A DNA stretch of 64,000 nucleotides from Gammaproteobacteria bacterium (GTDB lineage Bacteria; Pseudomonadota; Gammaproteobacteria; Pseudomonadales; Azotimanducaceae): assembly GCA_020832085.1 (NCBI GenBank), contig JAFIFJ010000021.1:1-64000 (forward strand). The letters are read 5' to 3'. The notes beneath the pieces were generated by a model, which ran no database searches, was not told where the DNA came from, and was given only the letters and a program-made list of their open reading frames with translations. This document shows, piece after piece, positions 9,018-18,505 of this stretch. The translations under genes were made by a program, and so were the position numbers. Each line of letters starts with the position of its first letter. Position 1 is the stretch's first letter.

Positions 9018-9689
9018 TCAGGATCGCAGAGTCAGAGCCTCGAGCCGCTCGAATACGGCATCGAACATGGGCCAGGTGAGCCGGCCCGTGCGCGTGTTGT
9101 ACCGGGAACAGTGGTAGGAATCCACCAGCGTCACGCCCTTGGCCAGCGGATGCTCCGCGCCATGGAAGAACGGCAGACCCGAGAGGCCGCGGCCCAGTCC
9201 GAGCAGTACCGCTTCGTGAGCGAAGCGGCCCAGGGCCAGAATGGCCACGGGGCGCTGGCGACGGCCGCCGCCGCAAAGTTCGCCGAGATCCCGTTGCAGA
9301 AACACCGAACAGCGCCGCCGCTCGGCAGACGTGGGCCGATTCCCCGGAGGCAGACAGCGCACGGCATTGGTGATCCGGCAACCCTTGAGCGCGGGCGGAC
9401 GCCCGCCCTCACGGGCCCTGGCGAAGCCGTGACGCAGCAGGGCTTCGTGCAGCCAGTCACCGGAGTCGTCGCCCCAGAAGGGACGTCCCGTGCGATGGGC
9501 GCCCAGCCGTCCGGGAGCCAGCCCCACGATCAGGAGCCGGGACTTCGTCGGGCCCGCGGCGGCTACCGGCGCCGCGTGCCATTGCGGGTGGGCTACGGCA
9601 TCGGCATCACGCTGCAGCAGCAACCGTGGACAGGCGCGACAGTCCGCGTCGAAGACACAGCCGCTCGCCGCATCCGGCAGATCGCTCAG
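9018..9689 (-). CDS. uracil-DNA glycosylase, family 5 (UDGb) type, probable CTG start
   Basis: A 223-residue Fe-S uracil-DNA glycosylase that removes deaminated bases. A near-N-terminal CRACPR supplies cluster cysteines (about 17 and 20). GLAPGRLGAHRTGRPFWGD is the family-5 motif 1, and SYHCSRYNTRTGRLT is the family-5 C-terminal motif. The only in-frame ATG (9827) would overlap the upstream gene by about 140 bases. A CTG at 9689 overlaps the gacA stop as CTGA and is preceded by GGAGAG at ideal distance, so translation coupled from CTG is the best reading. The next standard start (TTG) falls after the cluster cysteines. Confidence 0.88.
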   Translation of the reverse strand: MSDLPDAASGCVFDADCRACPRLLLQRDADAVAHPQWHAAPVAAAGPTKSRLLIVGLAPGRLGAHRTGRPFWGDDSGDWLHEALLRHGFARAREGGRPPALKGCRITNAVRCLPPGNRPTSAERRRCSVFLQRDLGELCGGGRRQRPVAILALGRFAHEAVLLGLGRGLSGLPFFHGAEHPLAKGVTLVDSYHCSRYNTRTGRLTWPMFDAVFERLEALTLRS

Positions 9690-10345
9690 GCCGTCTCTCC
9701 AAGGACGAGATGAGGATCGAGCATGCCGTGGCGCATGGCGAGCAGCGTCAGTTCCACGTCGCTGGAAATTCTCAGCTTGTCGAAGATCCGGTAGCGGTAG
9801 CTGTTCACGGTCTTCGGCGACAGGCACAAAGCGTCGGAAATGTCCTGGACCTTGCGGCAGTTCACCACCATGGTCGCGATCTGCATCTCGCGTCCGGAGA
9901 GCACTCCGAAAGGCGACGCATCCTCCACCTCGTAGCTGCGCAGAGCCAGATGCTGAGCCACGTCCGAGGACAGATAGCGCTGCCCCACTCTGACCCGGCG
10001 GATGGCGCTGATCAGTTCCCGCGCATCGGCCCCTTTCGTGACATAGCCCACCGCTCCGATTTCGAGCATCCTCGAGGGAAACGGATCATCGTCGTACACG
10101 CTGAGCGCGATGATCTTCAGGTCCGGATCCTGCCGCAGTGCGCGCCGGGTGGCTTCCATGCCACCGATGCCGGGCATGCGCACGTCCATGAGAATCACGT
10201 GGGGGACGAGCTTGCGAATAGCCAGCAGGGCGTCTTCGCCGCTGTCTGCCTGCCCCACCACTTCAATGCCCCTCACGCCCGTCAGCATGCTGACGATGCC
10301 TGCGCGAACGAGCCGGTGATCATCCACTACCAGAACTCTGATCAT
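9686..10345 (-). CDS. gacA: GacA/UvrY-type response regulator
   Basis: A 219-residue NarL/FixJ-class response regulator. The receiver has acidic residues VVDDH at 7-10, phospho-acceptor Asp54 in ILMDVRMPG, and the conserved switch and lysine residues (ALSVYD, YVTKGA). A LuxR-type helix-turn-helix follows (LSGREMQIATMVV near 150; LCLSPKTVNSYRYRIFDKL near 180). Length, sequence and linkage to uvrC match GacA/UvrY, partner of BarA/GacS and activator of Csr/Rsm small RNAs. No partner kinase is in the window next to it. The start has GGGAGGCTCCC upstream. Confidence 0.93.
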   Translation of the reverse strand: MIRVLVVDDHRLVRAGIVSMLTGVRGIEVVGQADSGEDALLAIRKLVPHVILMDVRMPGIGGMEATRRALRQDPDLKIIALSVYDDDPFPSRMLEIGAVGYVTKGADARELISAIRRVRVGQRYLSSDVAQHLALRSYEVEDASPFGVLSGREMQIATMVVNCRKVQDISDALCLSPKTVNSYRYRIFDKLRISSDVELTLLAMRHGMLDPHLVLGETA

Positions 10346-10429
10346 GGGAGCCTCCCTTCCCCTGCCGCAGCCATGCGAATCAGATTCGAAGTGCGATCAG
10401 CAACGAGGCGCTGCTGAGTGCGCACCTTA

Positions 10430-10478
10430 AAAATAGACCGGACGACGCAGATTGCAAGGCGAACTCGCCTGATTGCAA
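10430..10478 (-). promoter_or_regulatory. candidate gacA promoter with palindrome
   Basis: On the minus strand, TTGCAA (10457-10452) and TATTTT (10435-10430) are spaced by 16 bases, a plausible sigma-70 promoter about 85 bases upstream of gacA. The -35 box abuts a palindrome, AGGCGA-AC-TCGCCT (10457-10470), which is itself flanked by two direct copies of GATTGCAA (10450-10457 and 10471-10478). This could be an operator for an unknown regulator. Confidence 0.4.
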
Positions 10479-10581
10479 AACTTTCCTGCACCTAAAACAG
10501 CTAAATCGAGCGGGGTGATAGCAGCGTGCCACCACGCCTGCATGGCCGGAGGTCATGGCGTCTATGCGGGGGTTTGGCTGC

Positions 10582-10615
10582 GCCCCGGGGCCAGCCCACT
10601 GGCTGGTCCCGGGGC
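10582..10615 (-). terminator. strong stem-loop after TonB-dependent receptor
   Basis: Just downstream of the receptor stop (10627) lies a hairpin with about 15 paired bases and a 4-base loop: GCCCCGGGG on one side, CCCGGGGC on the other, with CCAGCC/GGCTGG inside. No T-run follows, so it may act as an mRNA 3'-end stabiliser or weak terminator. Confidence 0.5.
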
Positions 10616-10626
10616 AATGAGGCAGA

Positions 10627-13200
10627 TCAGAACGTGACGCCGAGTTCCACACCGATATGGCGCGGTGCGCCGAACTGAGTGAAGTTCCAGAGGTTGCCTA
10701 CCGAATTCGCACTCACGCGATAAGTCTCGTTGGTCAGGTTCTTGCCGAACAGGGACACGTGGTAGCGCTCAGTCGGATCCATGTAGGTGATGTTGGCATG
10801 CACCAGGGTCCGGCTTTCCATGGCGGTGAAGGTGGGGTGTCTGGCCACGCCCACGGCCACGGCATTGGGATCGAAGGGACTGGTCTCTGCACTGGATTGA
10901 TAGTGCACACCGCCCACCCACTGCAGGGTCCCACCGTTACCCAGATTCTGGTCCCACATCAACTCCCCTGCGAGCTGCCACTTCGGCGAGAACGGGATGT
11001 CCAGACCGGTAAGATCGACCGGAGCCACGGTCGGATCCAGGGGGTTCGGGTCGAACTCGAATTCCCGGTACTTGGCATCCAGCCAGCCGGCGGAGCCGCG
11101 GAACTGCAGACTCGGCGTGACGATCCATGTGGCCTCGAGTTCTGCACCGCGGGAACGGGACTTGCCCGCATTCAGGGTGATGGTCTCCTGCCCCGGGCTG
11201 CCATCGAAGTTGGTGAACTCGAACACCTGGTTGCGCTGCAGATCCTCGAAGTCGGTCCAGAACAGCGCCATGTTCAGCCGCAGACGCCGATCGAGCAGAT
11301 CGGCCTTCAGACCAATCTCATAGTTGATGTTGGTTTCGGGGTTGTAGGGGACACAGGTCTGAGGCTGCAGGCAGGTTTCGCTGAAACCTCCGGAGAGGAA
11401 GCCCGTGGCGATGCTGGCATACACCATCCCTTCGTCCGAGAATTTGTAGTCGCCGACGAGCCGCCATGTGGTCTCCGTCCACTTCTCCTTGGTATCCACC
11501 TGGAAGCGATAGGCCGAGTTGGGCAGCGGATTCTGGCGCATGGAAACTTCCGAAGCGCTCAGTCCAGAACGGCTCACGCGACCGGACAGCGCATCCGCTT
11601 CACAGTTGGTGACCGGATCGAAGGGCAGCGACGGATCCACCAGGATGGCATCCTGCTCGAGAGTGAACTGGTTGCAGGGGCCGCCACCGCCCACCGGGTT
11701 GAAGAAGTCCTTCTTGTCCTGGGTCCAGCGCACCCCGGCGCTGAGCGTGATCTTTTCGTTCACGTCCCAGGATCCATCCAGATAGAAGGCCAGGGACTTG
11801 CGGTCCTGGGTCAGGCTGCCGACGTTGGGGTCCCTCGTGATCTGCCGCAGGTCGAAGGGTGGGAACAGGCTGGTCAGTCCCACTGTGGAGTAGGCGACGA
11901 ATTCCAGGTCGTCGGTGAGGTAGATGCCGCCGGCGACGAAATTCAACGGGCCCTCGAAATTGCTGACGAAACGCAGTTCCTGCTGGAACTGCTCCCGCTG
12001 CAGATTGCGGGTGGCATCGAAGAGCGAGAGGAAGGCCTCGCCGGTGTACGTGCTGGGCAGAATCTCGTCCTGTTCCCGGTAGCCCGTTATGGAGCGCAGG
12101 GAGAAGCGCTCGAAATCCAGGTTCTGGGTCAGGTAGAAACCGTCGATGTCCACCCGATGGCCATCACGCATGCGGATGGCACCGCCCTGCTGGGTCGCGC
12201 CGGTGCTGAAGGGATTGCGGTGGCCCGCTTCCTGAATTCCGGGAAACCCCAGAAGTGGCAGCAGGAACCCTTCCCCTGCCGGTGTTTCATTGACCCCGGG
12301 AGGCGCATCGGAGTCATCGCGGACGACTTCCCAGATGAAGTAGGCCTCGTACATGTCGTTGGGCTGCCACAGCAGCTTGGACTTGGCCGCCAGCACCTTC
12401 TTGCCGCCGAGGCGCTCTCCAGCACCTCGGGTCGACTGGCTCAACTCAGCCGGAAGCTGATCAGGCGTCACGCCGATCAGCGCATTGAACGGCGAATTCG
12501 GAAACGTCGCCGTGTCCTTGTCGTTGGTGTAATAGCCATCCTCATCGGTATAGGAGGCCGCCATGCGGAACCCGAGTCGATTTTCGATCAGGGGCACGTC
12601 GAAGCCCACTTGGACCTTCTGGGTGTTGGCACCGCCGTTATAGCGTCCACCCACCACGCGGATGTCGGCTCCGTACTCATCCAATGACGGTCGCTTGGAA
12701 CGAATGGTGATCACGCCGCCCGTGCTGTTCTTGCCGAACAGCGTACCCTGCGGTCCGCGATAGATTTCCACCTGCTCAAGATCGAACAGTTCCACGAACT
12801 GGGACTGCACGTGATTAAGGGCGAACTCGTCCACCAGCAGGCCCACGCTGGGGTCCTGGGTGGTGAGAATGGAAATGGTCCCGGTCCCACGGATACCACC
12901 CGCCAAGGCGTTGAAACCGGTCTGGTTGGTGAGCGTGACGTTCGGCGACAGGTCGCCGATGACGCGGACATCGTTACCGAAGGTCCGATTGATCTGCTCC
13001 GCGGTGATGGTGGAGATCGCAATCGGGGTGTCCTGCTGACTGGTATCCCGTTTGGTACCCGTCACGATGATTTCTTCGAGCACCCCTGCCCGGCGCGCGG
13101 GCTCTGTCTGGGCGACGCTTGCCGCTGAAATACTCATCGCAAGCGACGCCAGCGCCAAAGCGCCAACCCCCTTGCCGGCCCTGCCTTCACGTGAACTCAT
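10627..13200 (-). CDS. TonB-dependent outer-membrane receptor
   Basis: About 857 residues. A signal peptide (KGVGALALASLAMSISAASVAQ) is followed by a TonB-box-like EEIIVTGTKR near 45, the plug domain (VEIYRGPQGTLFGKNSTGG near 140) and a 22-strand barrel ending in an aromatic-rich segment with terminal F. I chose ATG 13200, preceded by GGAGGGGAGC, over an upstream ATG (13443) that would add a non-secretory leader. The plug style is that of the large FpvA/steroid-catabolism-type receptors common in aromatic and steroid degraders, but the ligand cannot be told. It stands alone in its transcription unit. Confidence 0.9.
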   Translation of the reverse strand: MSSREGRAGKGVGALALASLAMSISAASVAQTEPARRAGVLEEIIVTGTKRDTSQQDTPIAISTITAEQINRTFGNDVRVIGDLSPNVTLTNQTGFNALAGGIRGTGTISILTTQDPSVGLLVDEFALNHVQSQFVELFDLEQVEIYRGPQGTLFGKNSTGGVITIRSKRPSLDEYGADIRVVGGRYNGGANTQKVQVGFDVPLIENRLGFRMAASYTDEDGYYTNDKDTATFPNSPFNALIGVTPDQLPAELSQSTRGAGERLGGKKVLAAKSKLLWQPNDMYEAYFIWEVVRDDSDAPPGVNETPAGEGFLLPLLGFPGIQEAGHRNPFSTGATQQGGAIRMRDGHRVDIDGFYLTQNLDFERFSLRSITGYREQDEILPSTYTGEAFLSLFDATRNLQREQFQQELRFVSNFEGPLNFVAGGIYLTDDLEFVAYSTVGLTSLFPPFDLRQITRDPNVGSLTQDRKSLAFYLDGSWDVNEKITLSAGVRWTQDKKDFFNPVGGGGPCNQFTLEQDAILVDPSLPFDPVTNCEADALSGRVSRSGLSASEVSMRQNPLPNSAYRFQVDTKEKWTETTWRLVGDYKFSDEGMVYASIATGFLSGGFSETCLQPQTCVPYNPETNINYEIGLKADLLDRRLRLNMALFWTDFEDLQRNQVFEFTNFDGSPGQETITLNAGKSRSRGAELEATWIVTPSLQFRGSAGWLDAKYREFEFDPNPLDPTVAPVDLTGLDIPFSPKWQLAGELMWDQNLGNGGTLQWVGGVHYQSSAETSPFDPNAVAVGVARHPTFTAMESRTLVHANITYMDPTERYHVSLFGKNLTNETYRVSANSVGNLWNFTQFGAPRHIGVELGVTF

Positions 13201-13528
13201 GCCTGCTCCCCTCCCTCGAGGATATGGAGGCGGCCGCAGGCATGACACGAACGCCCACCCACGGCTGCACCTCGTCGACTCGGATAGCCTACGAAAACAA
13301 CAACTCAATGAGTGGCGAAAACACCAGCGAGGTGGGGATCCCCGCAAGACAACCCTGCCACGTCCTGCACGTGCAACAGCTTCGAACGCAGAGCAGACCA
13401 CCAGCAGCAGCTGGCAATCCACATCTCTGACGCCTCTCCCCAAAGACCTTCACGCATGAAGGCAAGTCCCAACTATCGAGTCACGGCGGACATTGGTCAA
13501 GTCCGAATGCGTCGGGGTGGGGCCGCGA
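13201..13528. other. intergenic region with one small hairpin
   Basis: 328 bases between two minus-strand genes, with no convincing ORF. It should carry the receptor's promoter. A small hairpin CCTTCA-CGCA-TGAAGG at 13447-13462, followed on the minus strand by TCTTT, may be a weak terminator for the glutaryl-CoA dehydrogenase gene. I see no riboswitch or operator that I recognise. Confidence 0.5.
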
Positions 13529-14746
13529 TCAGCTGAAGGCCTGAATCCCGGTCTGGGCCCGACCAAGGATCAGCGCGTGGATGTCATGGGTCCCTTCGTA
13601 GGTGTTCACGGTTTCCAGATTCATGACGTGCCGGATCACGTGGTATTCGTCGCTGATGCCGTTGCCGCCGTGCATGTCACGGGCGACACGGGCCACTTCC
13701 AGCGCCTTGCCGCAGTTGTTGCGCTTGAGCAGGGAGATGGTTTCCACAGGCAGTTCACCGGCATCCATCAGCCGCCCAGCCTGCAGACAGCCGAGCAGGC
13801 CCAGGCTGATCTCCGTCTGCATGTCAGCGAGTTTCTTCTGCACCAGCTGATTGGCTGCCAGCGGCCGGCCGAACTGCTTACGCTCCAGGGTGTAGTTGAG
13901 GGCCGCGTGCCAACAGAACTCCGCCGCGCCCATGGCACCCCAGGCGATGCCGTAGCGGGCCTTGTTGAGGCAGCCGAAGGGTCCAGCCAGGCCGCTGACG
14001 TTGGGCAGCAGATTGGCCTCGGGCACAAAGCAGTCGTCGAGGACGATCTCGCCGGTGATGGAGGCGCGCAGACTCATCTTGCCCTCGATCTTCGGCGTCG
14101 AGAAACCCTTGCTGCCCCGCTCCACCACAAAGCCGCGGATCTTGCCGTCGAGCTTGGCCCACACCACCGCGAGATCGGCGATGGGTGAGTTGGTGATCCA
14201 CATCTTGGCGCCGTTGAGAACGAAACCGCCGTCGACAGCTTCCGCCCGGGTGATCATGCTGCCCGGATCAGAGCCGTGATCGGGCTCAGTCAGACCAAAG
14301 CAGCCCACCCACTCACCGCTGGCCAGTTTCGGCAGGTACTTCTGTCGCTGTGCTTCGTTGCCGTAGGCATGAATGGGATGCATCACCAGCGACGATTGGA
14401 CGCTCATGGCCGACCGGTAACCCGAGTCCACCCGTTCGACCTCCCGCGCCATCAACCCGTAGCAGACATGGTTGACGCCGGCGCAGCCGTAGGCCTCGGG
14501 AAGCGTCGCTCCCAGCATGCCGAGGTCGCCGAGTTCATTCATGATCTCGCGGTGGAAGTGTTCCTGGCGGTTTGCTTCCAGCACCCGCGGCAGGAGTCTG
14601 TCCTGGGCGTAGCCGCGGGCGGTGTCGCGGACCAACCGTTCCTCCTCGGTCAGCAGCCCCTCCATGGCCAGGGGGTCTTCCCAGCGGAATGCGGCACGCC
14701 CGGACGGAGCCGGCTTGGAGGCAGTTGAACGGGCTTCGCTGGACAT
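13529..14746 (-). CDS. gcdH: glutaryl-CoA dehydrogenase-like acyl-CoA dehydrogenase
   Basis: About 405 residues. The N-terminal AFRWEDPL, the long motif [26 protein letters not shown] and the C-terminal [17 protein letters not shown] with the catalytic glutamate in YEGT are those of glutaryl-CoA dehydrogenases, which oxidise and decarboxylate glutaryl-CoA to crotonyl-CoA in lysine, tryptophan and dicarboxylate degradation. The conserved arginine region after [15 protein letters not shown] fits. ATG 14746 has AAGGTG upstream. An ATG at 14806 is in frame but less likely. Divergent from the next acyl-CoA dehydrogenase across 265 bases. Confidence 0.9.
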   Translation of the reverse strand: MSSEARSTASKPAPSGRAAFRWEDPLAMEGLLTEEERLVRDTARGYAQDRLLPRVLEANRQEHFHREIMNELGDLGMLGATLPEAYGCAGVNHVCYGLMAREVERVDSGYRSAMSVQSSLVMHPIHAYGNEAQRQKYLPKLASGEWVGCFGLTEPDHGSDPGSMITRAEAVDGGFVLNGAKMWITNSPIADLAVVWAKLDGKIRGFVVERGSKGFSTPKIEGKMSLRASITGEIVLDDCFVPEANLLPNVSGLAGPFGCLNKARYGIAWGAMGAAEFCWHAALNYTLERKQFGRPLAANQLVQKKLADMQTEISLGLLGCLQAGRLMDAGELPVETISLLKRNNCGKALEVARVARDMHGGNGISDEYHVIRHVMNLETVNTYEGTHDIHALILGRAQTGIQAFS

Positions 14747-15011
14747 GAGTGGACACCTTGTAAACGTGGGGAACGGGAGGTTAGACCAGCCCGCCAGGGC
14801 AGGCAATCAGGGGCCATGGAGCAGGTCGCATCCCTCGGCCATACGCCCGACTGCTTGCCGTTGATCTGCACCCGGCGGTGACGTCGCGGCGTGCAAGCAC
14901 GCTTGGCTGCAAGAAACGCCAGCAGCCCCCGGAGGGGGGCCTGCAGCCCGCGCCAGACCGGCCTGAGATCCGGTAAACTGCGCGCCCCGACCCGCTTGGA
15001 GACGACAACCG

Positions 15012-16172
15012 ATGGCCCTGGACGAATCGACCCTGCAGCAGCTTCTGGACACCATCCGCCGCTTCGTGCGCGAGCGGCTGCTGCCGCTGGAAGCCCAGAT
15101 CGCCCGGGAGGACAGGATTCCGGCAGAAGTGATCCAGGAAATGCGCGAGTTGGGCATGTTCGGCCTCACCATTCCAGAGGAGTTCGGCGGTCTTGGTCTG
15201 AACACCGAGGAGGAGTGCCGGGTGGTGATGGAACTGGGCTGGACCTCCCCCGCGTTCCGCTCCGTCATCGGCACCAACAACGGCATCGGCTCCCAGGGGC
15301 TGGTGATGGACGGCACCGAAGAGCAGAAGCGCCACTACCTGCCGAAGATGGCCAGCGGCGAAGTGATCGGCTCCTTTGCCCTGACCGAGCCCGAAGCCGG
15401 TTCCGACGCCGGCAGCGTCCGCACCCGCGCGGTCCGCGACGGCGACGACTTCGTGCTCAATGGCAGCAAGCGCTACATCACCAACGCTCCCCACGCCCAG
15501 CTCTTCACCGTCTTCGCACGCACCCATCCGGAGCGCACGGGCGGCAGCGGTGTCTCCGCGTTCCTGGTCCCCGCAGACACCCCCGGCATTGCTCTGGGCA
15601 AGCCCGACCGCAAGATGGGTCAGCAAGGCGCACACGTCTGTGACGTGGTGTTCGAAGACGTGCGCATTCCCGCCACGGCCCTGCTCGGCGGCGAGGATCG
15701 GCTGCACGGGGGCTTCGGCACGGCCATGAAAACCCTGGACCGGGGGCGCCTGCACATCAGCGCGCTGGCGGTGGGGACCGCCGAGCGGCTGATCGATGAG
15801 AGCGTCCGCTATGCCCTGGAACGCAAGCAGTTCGGACAGCCCATCGGCGAGTTTCAGCTGCTGCAGGGCATGCTGGCCGACTCTCGCACCGAAGCCTACG
15901 CCGCACGCTGCATGGTGCTCGATGCTGCCGCACGCCGGGACCAGGGCGAGGAAGTCAGCATGCTGGCGTCCTGCAGCAAACTGTTCGCCACTGAGATGGT
16001 CGGCCGGGTGGCCGACCGCGCGGTGCAGATCTTCGGGGGTGCGGGCTACATGGAAGAGTACGGCATCGAGCGCTTCTATCGGGACGTGCGACTGTTCCGG
16101 CTCTACGAAGGCACCAGTCAGATTCAACAGCTCATCATCGCCCGCAGCATGCTCCGAACCGCCAGTCAGTAG
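15012..16172 (+). CDS. acyl-CoA dehydrogenase
   Basis: A 386-residue homotetramer-type acyl-CoA dehydrogenase. It has FALTEPEAGSDAGSVRTRA near 120-140, KRYITNAPHA, ALERKQFGQPIGEFQ near 275, IFGGAGYMEEYGIERFYRDVR near 340, and RLYEGTSQIQQLIIAR with the catalytic glutamate. Unlike the pair at 331-2668 it keeps all canonical catalytic features, so it is probably a complete short- or branched-chain acyl-CoA dehydrogenase. A TAAACT box at about 14975 in the upstream spacer may be its -10 element. Confidence 0.92.
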   Translation: MALDESTLQQLLDTIRRFVRERLLPLEAQIAREDRIPAEVIQEMRELGMFGLTIPEEFGGLGLNTEEECRVVMELGWTSPAFRSVIGTNNGIGSQGLVMDGTEEQKRHYLPKMASGEVIGSFALTEPEAGSDAGSVRTRAVRDGDDFVLNGSKRYITNAPHAQLFTVFARTHPERTGGSGVSAFLVPADTPGIALGKPDRKMGQQGAHVCDVVFEDVRIPATALLGGEDRLHGGFGTAMKTLDRGRLHISALAVGTAERLIDESVRYALERKQFGQPIGEFQLLQGMLADSRTEAYAARCMVLDAAARRDQGEEVSMLASCSKLFATEMVGRVADRAVQIFGGAGYMEEYGIERFYRDVRLFRLYEGTSQIQQLIIARSMLRTASQ

Positions 16173-16252
16173 GCCCACGCAGAGCGTCGCCCGCCCTTGT
16201 TGACCGGGTCCACATTCCCGCATCATGGCTTGTGGAACTCTGAGAGCAGTCA

Positions 16253-16420
16253 ATGACGGAAGAGGAAGACAAGCCAACCCCAACCGGGGACGACGAGCGC
16301 CGAGCAGGCGCCGGCCGTCGCAGGGAGCCGCGTTTCGACTGGGAAACGGGAGATCCGATCAAGGATCGACGGCTGCAGGATGATGGCAAGGAGGGGGAAG
16401 CGGAAGACGAGGAAGGCTGA
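16253..16420 (+). CDS. small highly charged hypothetical protein
   Basis: A 55-residue ORF starting at ATG 16253 and ending with TGA at 16420, between the acyl-CoA dehydrogenase and the convergent kinase gene. More than half the residues are charged (MTEEEDKP at the start, EDEEG at the end), with a central FDWETGDPIKDRR. There are no membrane segments. The ribosome binding site is weak (CTGAGAG). No family recognised. It could be a real small acidic protein or chance coding in a GC-rich spacer. Confidence 0.4.
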   Translation: MTEEEDKPTPTGDDERRAGAGRRREPRFDWETGDPIKDRRLQDDGKEGEAEDEEG

Positions 16421-16448
16421 CGCCTGTCCTTTGGGGCAACGGAATGGC

Positions 16449-18275
16449 TCAGGCGGCCGGTAGCCAGACCACGAAGGCCGTTCCCGCACCCGGGCGGGAC
16501 CGGCAGGAGATTCTTCCGCCGAGTTCATGGACGAGGCGGCTCGTGATGGCCAGGCCCAGGCCCCTGCCCTCACCCTTGGCCGACACCCCCGATTCGAAGA
16601 TGTGCGCCAGCAGCTCAGGATCGATCCCACCCCCCGTATCGGACACCTGGATCTCGACCCCGCGCTGGCCGCGGTCGTTCACGGACTGATCGACCACCAC
16701 ATCCAGGATGCCTCCATCCGGCATGGCTTCCAGGGCATTCCTGGCGAGGTTCAGCAGCACCTGATGCAGGTGCTGTTCGAGGACGTCCACCGGGGGCAGT
16801 TCGTGGCCAGGCGTGAACCTGACCTCGATGGCCGCGTCGACACCCAGAGACGCCTGCACCAGCGTCAGGACCTTGGACACCAGCCCATTGAGGTCAGCCG
16901 ATCCCGCAGCCCTTGTATCGGGCGCCTCCTCCTCGGTCAGGCCCCGCACCAGGGATGCCGCCCGCCGCAGTTCATCGCGAATCAGGCGCATCTGCTCCTG
17001 GGCAGGGTCATGGCCGTCCAGGCGATTGGCCAGCAGATGCACGTAGTTCTGGATCACGGCCAGGGGATTGCTGATCTCGTGGACCGCCTCATGCATCCGC
17101 CGCGAAAACCTTTCCTGCTGCTGCGATGCCGCGTGCTTCACGCGGTTTTCGAAACCGGCGATTCGGACCAGCCAGCGGCCGGCATGGATGCTGACCAGAT
17201 TCAGGTCAGACGCCTGCCTGCCGGCACCGAGCAGCAGCACGGCCACAGGTTCGGGAAGCCCGACCGGCACGGCCACCAGTTCGGCAACGCCGAGGCGATC
17301 TGCGCACTGGCGGTCGAACACCGAGGCCAGGGGGGGCGCCTCATTCGTGAACCCATCCGCCCCTCTGCCTTCGGCGCCACCGGCATGGCTCCAGACCAGG
17401 CCTCCACGCACCAGGGCCGTGGCGGCCAGGGAACGACCACCTTGCAAACGAATACTCTGACCCGCCAGGTCGGAGCTGCCCTGCACGGTCAGCAGGCCGT
17501 CCCCCGTCACGCGGAATGGTAGAACGGACTGTCCCAGCCACCGGGGCAGCAGGGATTCAAGTGCAGTCAGCGCTGCCGCCAGATTCTCGGCGTCGGCCAT
17601 GGGCAGCAGCGTCGCTTCCAGGGAGCGGAAGCGCTCGATGGTTTGGCGCAGTTCAGCCTCGGACCGGTCATCGGAGTGCGGAGGTTCCCAGAATCTGGCC
17701 TGGCTCAATCGGGAAGCCAGCTCCGCTTCCTGCTGCTCGAGCAACCTGGCCACCTCACCCAGGGCCTCATAGCCATGGATGGACAGGTGCCACGCGGCGG
17801 CCGCCAGCCGCACCAGAGGATGGGCATCGGCCAGCAGTTCCAGGGGCTCGTCCCGGTAGCGGCGCATGTCGGCTGCCAGCAGATCCGGAGGCTGCGACGC
17901 CATCAAGCCCAGGCCATAGCGCAAGCGGTCTCTGCTGGCGTCGGAACGATCCAGGCCCGGCAATCCCAGCCAGACCTCGGCTAATGCCAGCGCGCGGTTC
18001 GAAACGCGCCAGCGGTTGCCGTCGGCGCGAGGATTGGGACGATCGAGCAGGGCCTCGGCTGTGGCCAGAAGGATTGAACGAAGGACGAAGTCGGACCCGG
18101 GGCCAGGCGGAGCCAGGAGGCTGCCGTGGCCCAGACCCTCCACGCTTTCGAGCAGGGTCTGAGCATGGGAGGCGTCGAGTACCGGCCGCAGCGCACAATC
18201 CAGCATGGCTGCCGCCACATGATGCAACCATGGTGGCGCCGGGTCATAGCTGCCCGTCATGGTGGCCCAGGTCAC
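16449..18275 (-). CDS. soluble sensor histidine kinase (orphan)
   Basis: A 608-residue protein. Residues 1-230 are an all-helical region I do not firmly recognise (possibly a degenerate HDOD-like module), 235-375 look like a GAF-type sensor, and 390-608 are a complete kinase core: phospho-acceptor His399 in HEISNPLAVIQNYV, N box NLARNALEAM, G1 VSDTGGGID, F box IFESG, G2 GRGLGLAI. There is no membrane segment, so it acts in the cytoplasm. It starts with a GTG overlapping the stop of the upstream small membrane protein (GTGA), so the two are translationally coupled. No response regulator is adjacent. Confidence 0.88.
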   Translation of the reverse strand: MTWATMTGSYDPAPPWLHHVAAAMLDCALRPVLDASHAQTLLESVEGLGHGSLLAPPGPGSDFVLRSILLATAEALLDRPNPRADGNRWRVSNRALALAEVWLGLPGLDRSDASRDRLRYGLGLMASQPPDLLAADMRRYRDEPLELLADAHPLVRLAAAAWHLSIHGYEALGEVARLLEQQEAELASRLSQARFWEPPHSDDRSEAELRQTIERFRSLEATLLPMADAENLAAALTALESLLPRWLGQSVLPFRVTGDGLLTVQGSSDLAGQSIRLQGGRSLAATALVRGGLVWSHAGGAEGRGADGFTNEAPPLASVFDRQCADRLGVAELVAVPVGLPEPVAVLLLGAGRQASDLNLVSIHAGRWLVRIAGFENRVKHAASQQQERFSRRMHEAVHEISNPLAVIQNYVHLLANRLDGHDPAQEQMRLIRDELRRAASLVRGLTEEEAPDTRAAGSADLNGLVSKVLTLVQASLGVDAAIEVRFTPGHELPPVDVLEQHLHQVLLNLARNALEAMPDGGILDVVVDQSVNDRGQRGVEIQVSDTGGGIDPELLAHIFESGVSAKGEGRGLGLAITSRLVHELGGRISCRSRPGAGTAFVVWLPAA

Positions 18276-18505
18276 GGACGCGTCTCCTCACAGGCATGCG
18301 GGAGGATGAGCCTGCGATCGCCCACGCTGAAGTCGAGCCTGCGGCGGGAGTGGAGCATCCAGTCGAGTTGCAGCAGGACCCATGCGGAACCCACACAGGC
18401 CGCGGCCACCAGAATCGCCAGCAGCGGTGCAACCAGCATGCAGCTGGCCAGGACCAGCACGACCCCGGTGCAAACGCTGATGATGAATTGGAACTTGGAC
18501 TGCAC
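18272..18505 (-). CDS. small two-helix membrane protein
   Basis: About 77 residues from GTG 18505, which has GGAGAAG eight bases upstream. An in-frame GTG at 18550 would give 92. One long or two close hydrophobic helices (FIISVCTGVVLVLASCMLV, LLAILVAAACVGSAWVLLQL) are followed by a basic cytoplasmic tail with RRRLDFSVGDRRL. Its stop overlaps the start of the kinase gene by 4 bases, so the two products are likely made together. It may anchor or tune the soluble kinase. No known family is recognised. Confidence 0.65.
   Translation of the reverse strand: MQSKFQFIISVCTGVVLVLASCMLVAPLLAILVAAACVGSAWVLLQLDWMLHSRRRLDFSVGDRRLILPHACEETRP

Noticed and set aside
7964-9079. Long plus-strand ORFs opposite uvrC
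   Set aside because: Antisense to a clear uvrC with all motifs; GC-rich codon usage makes such shadows common.
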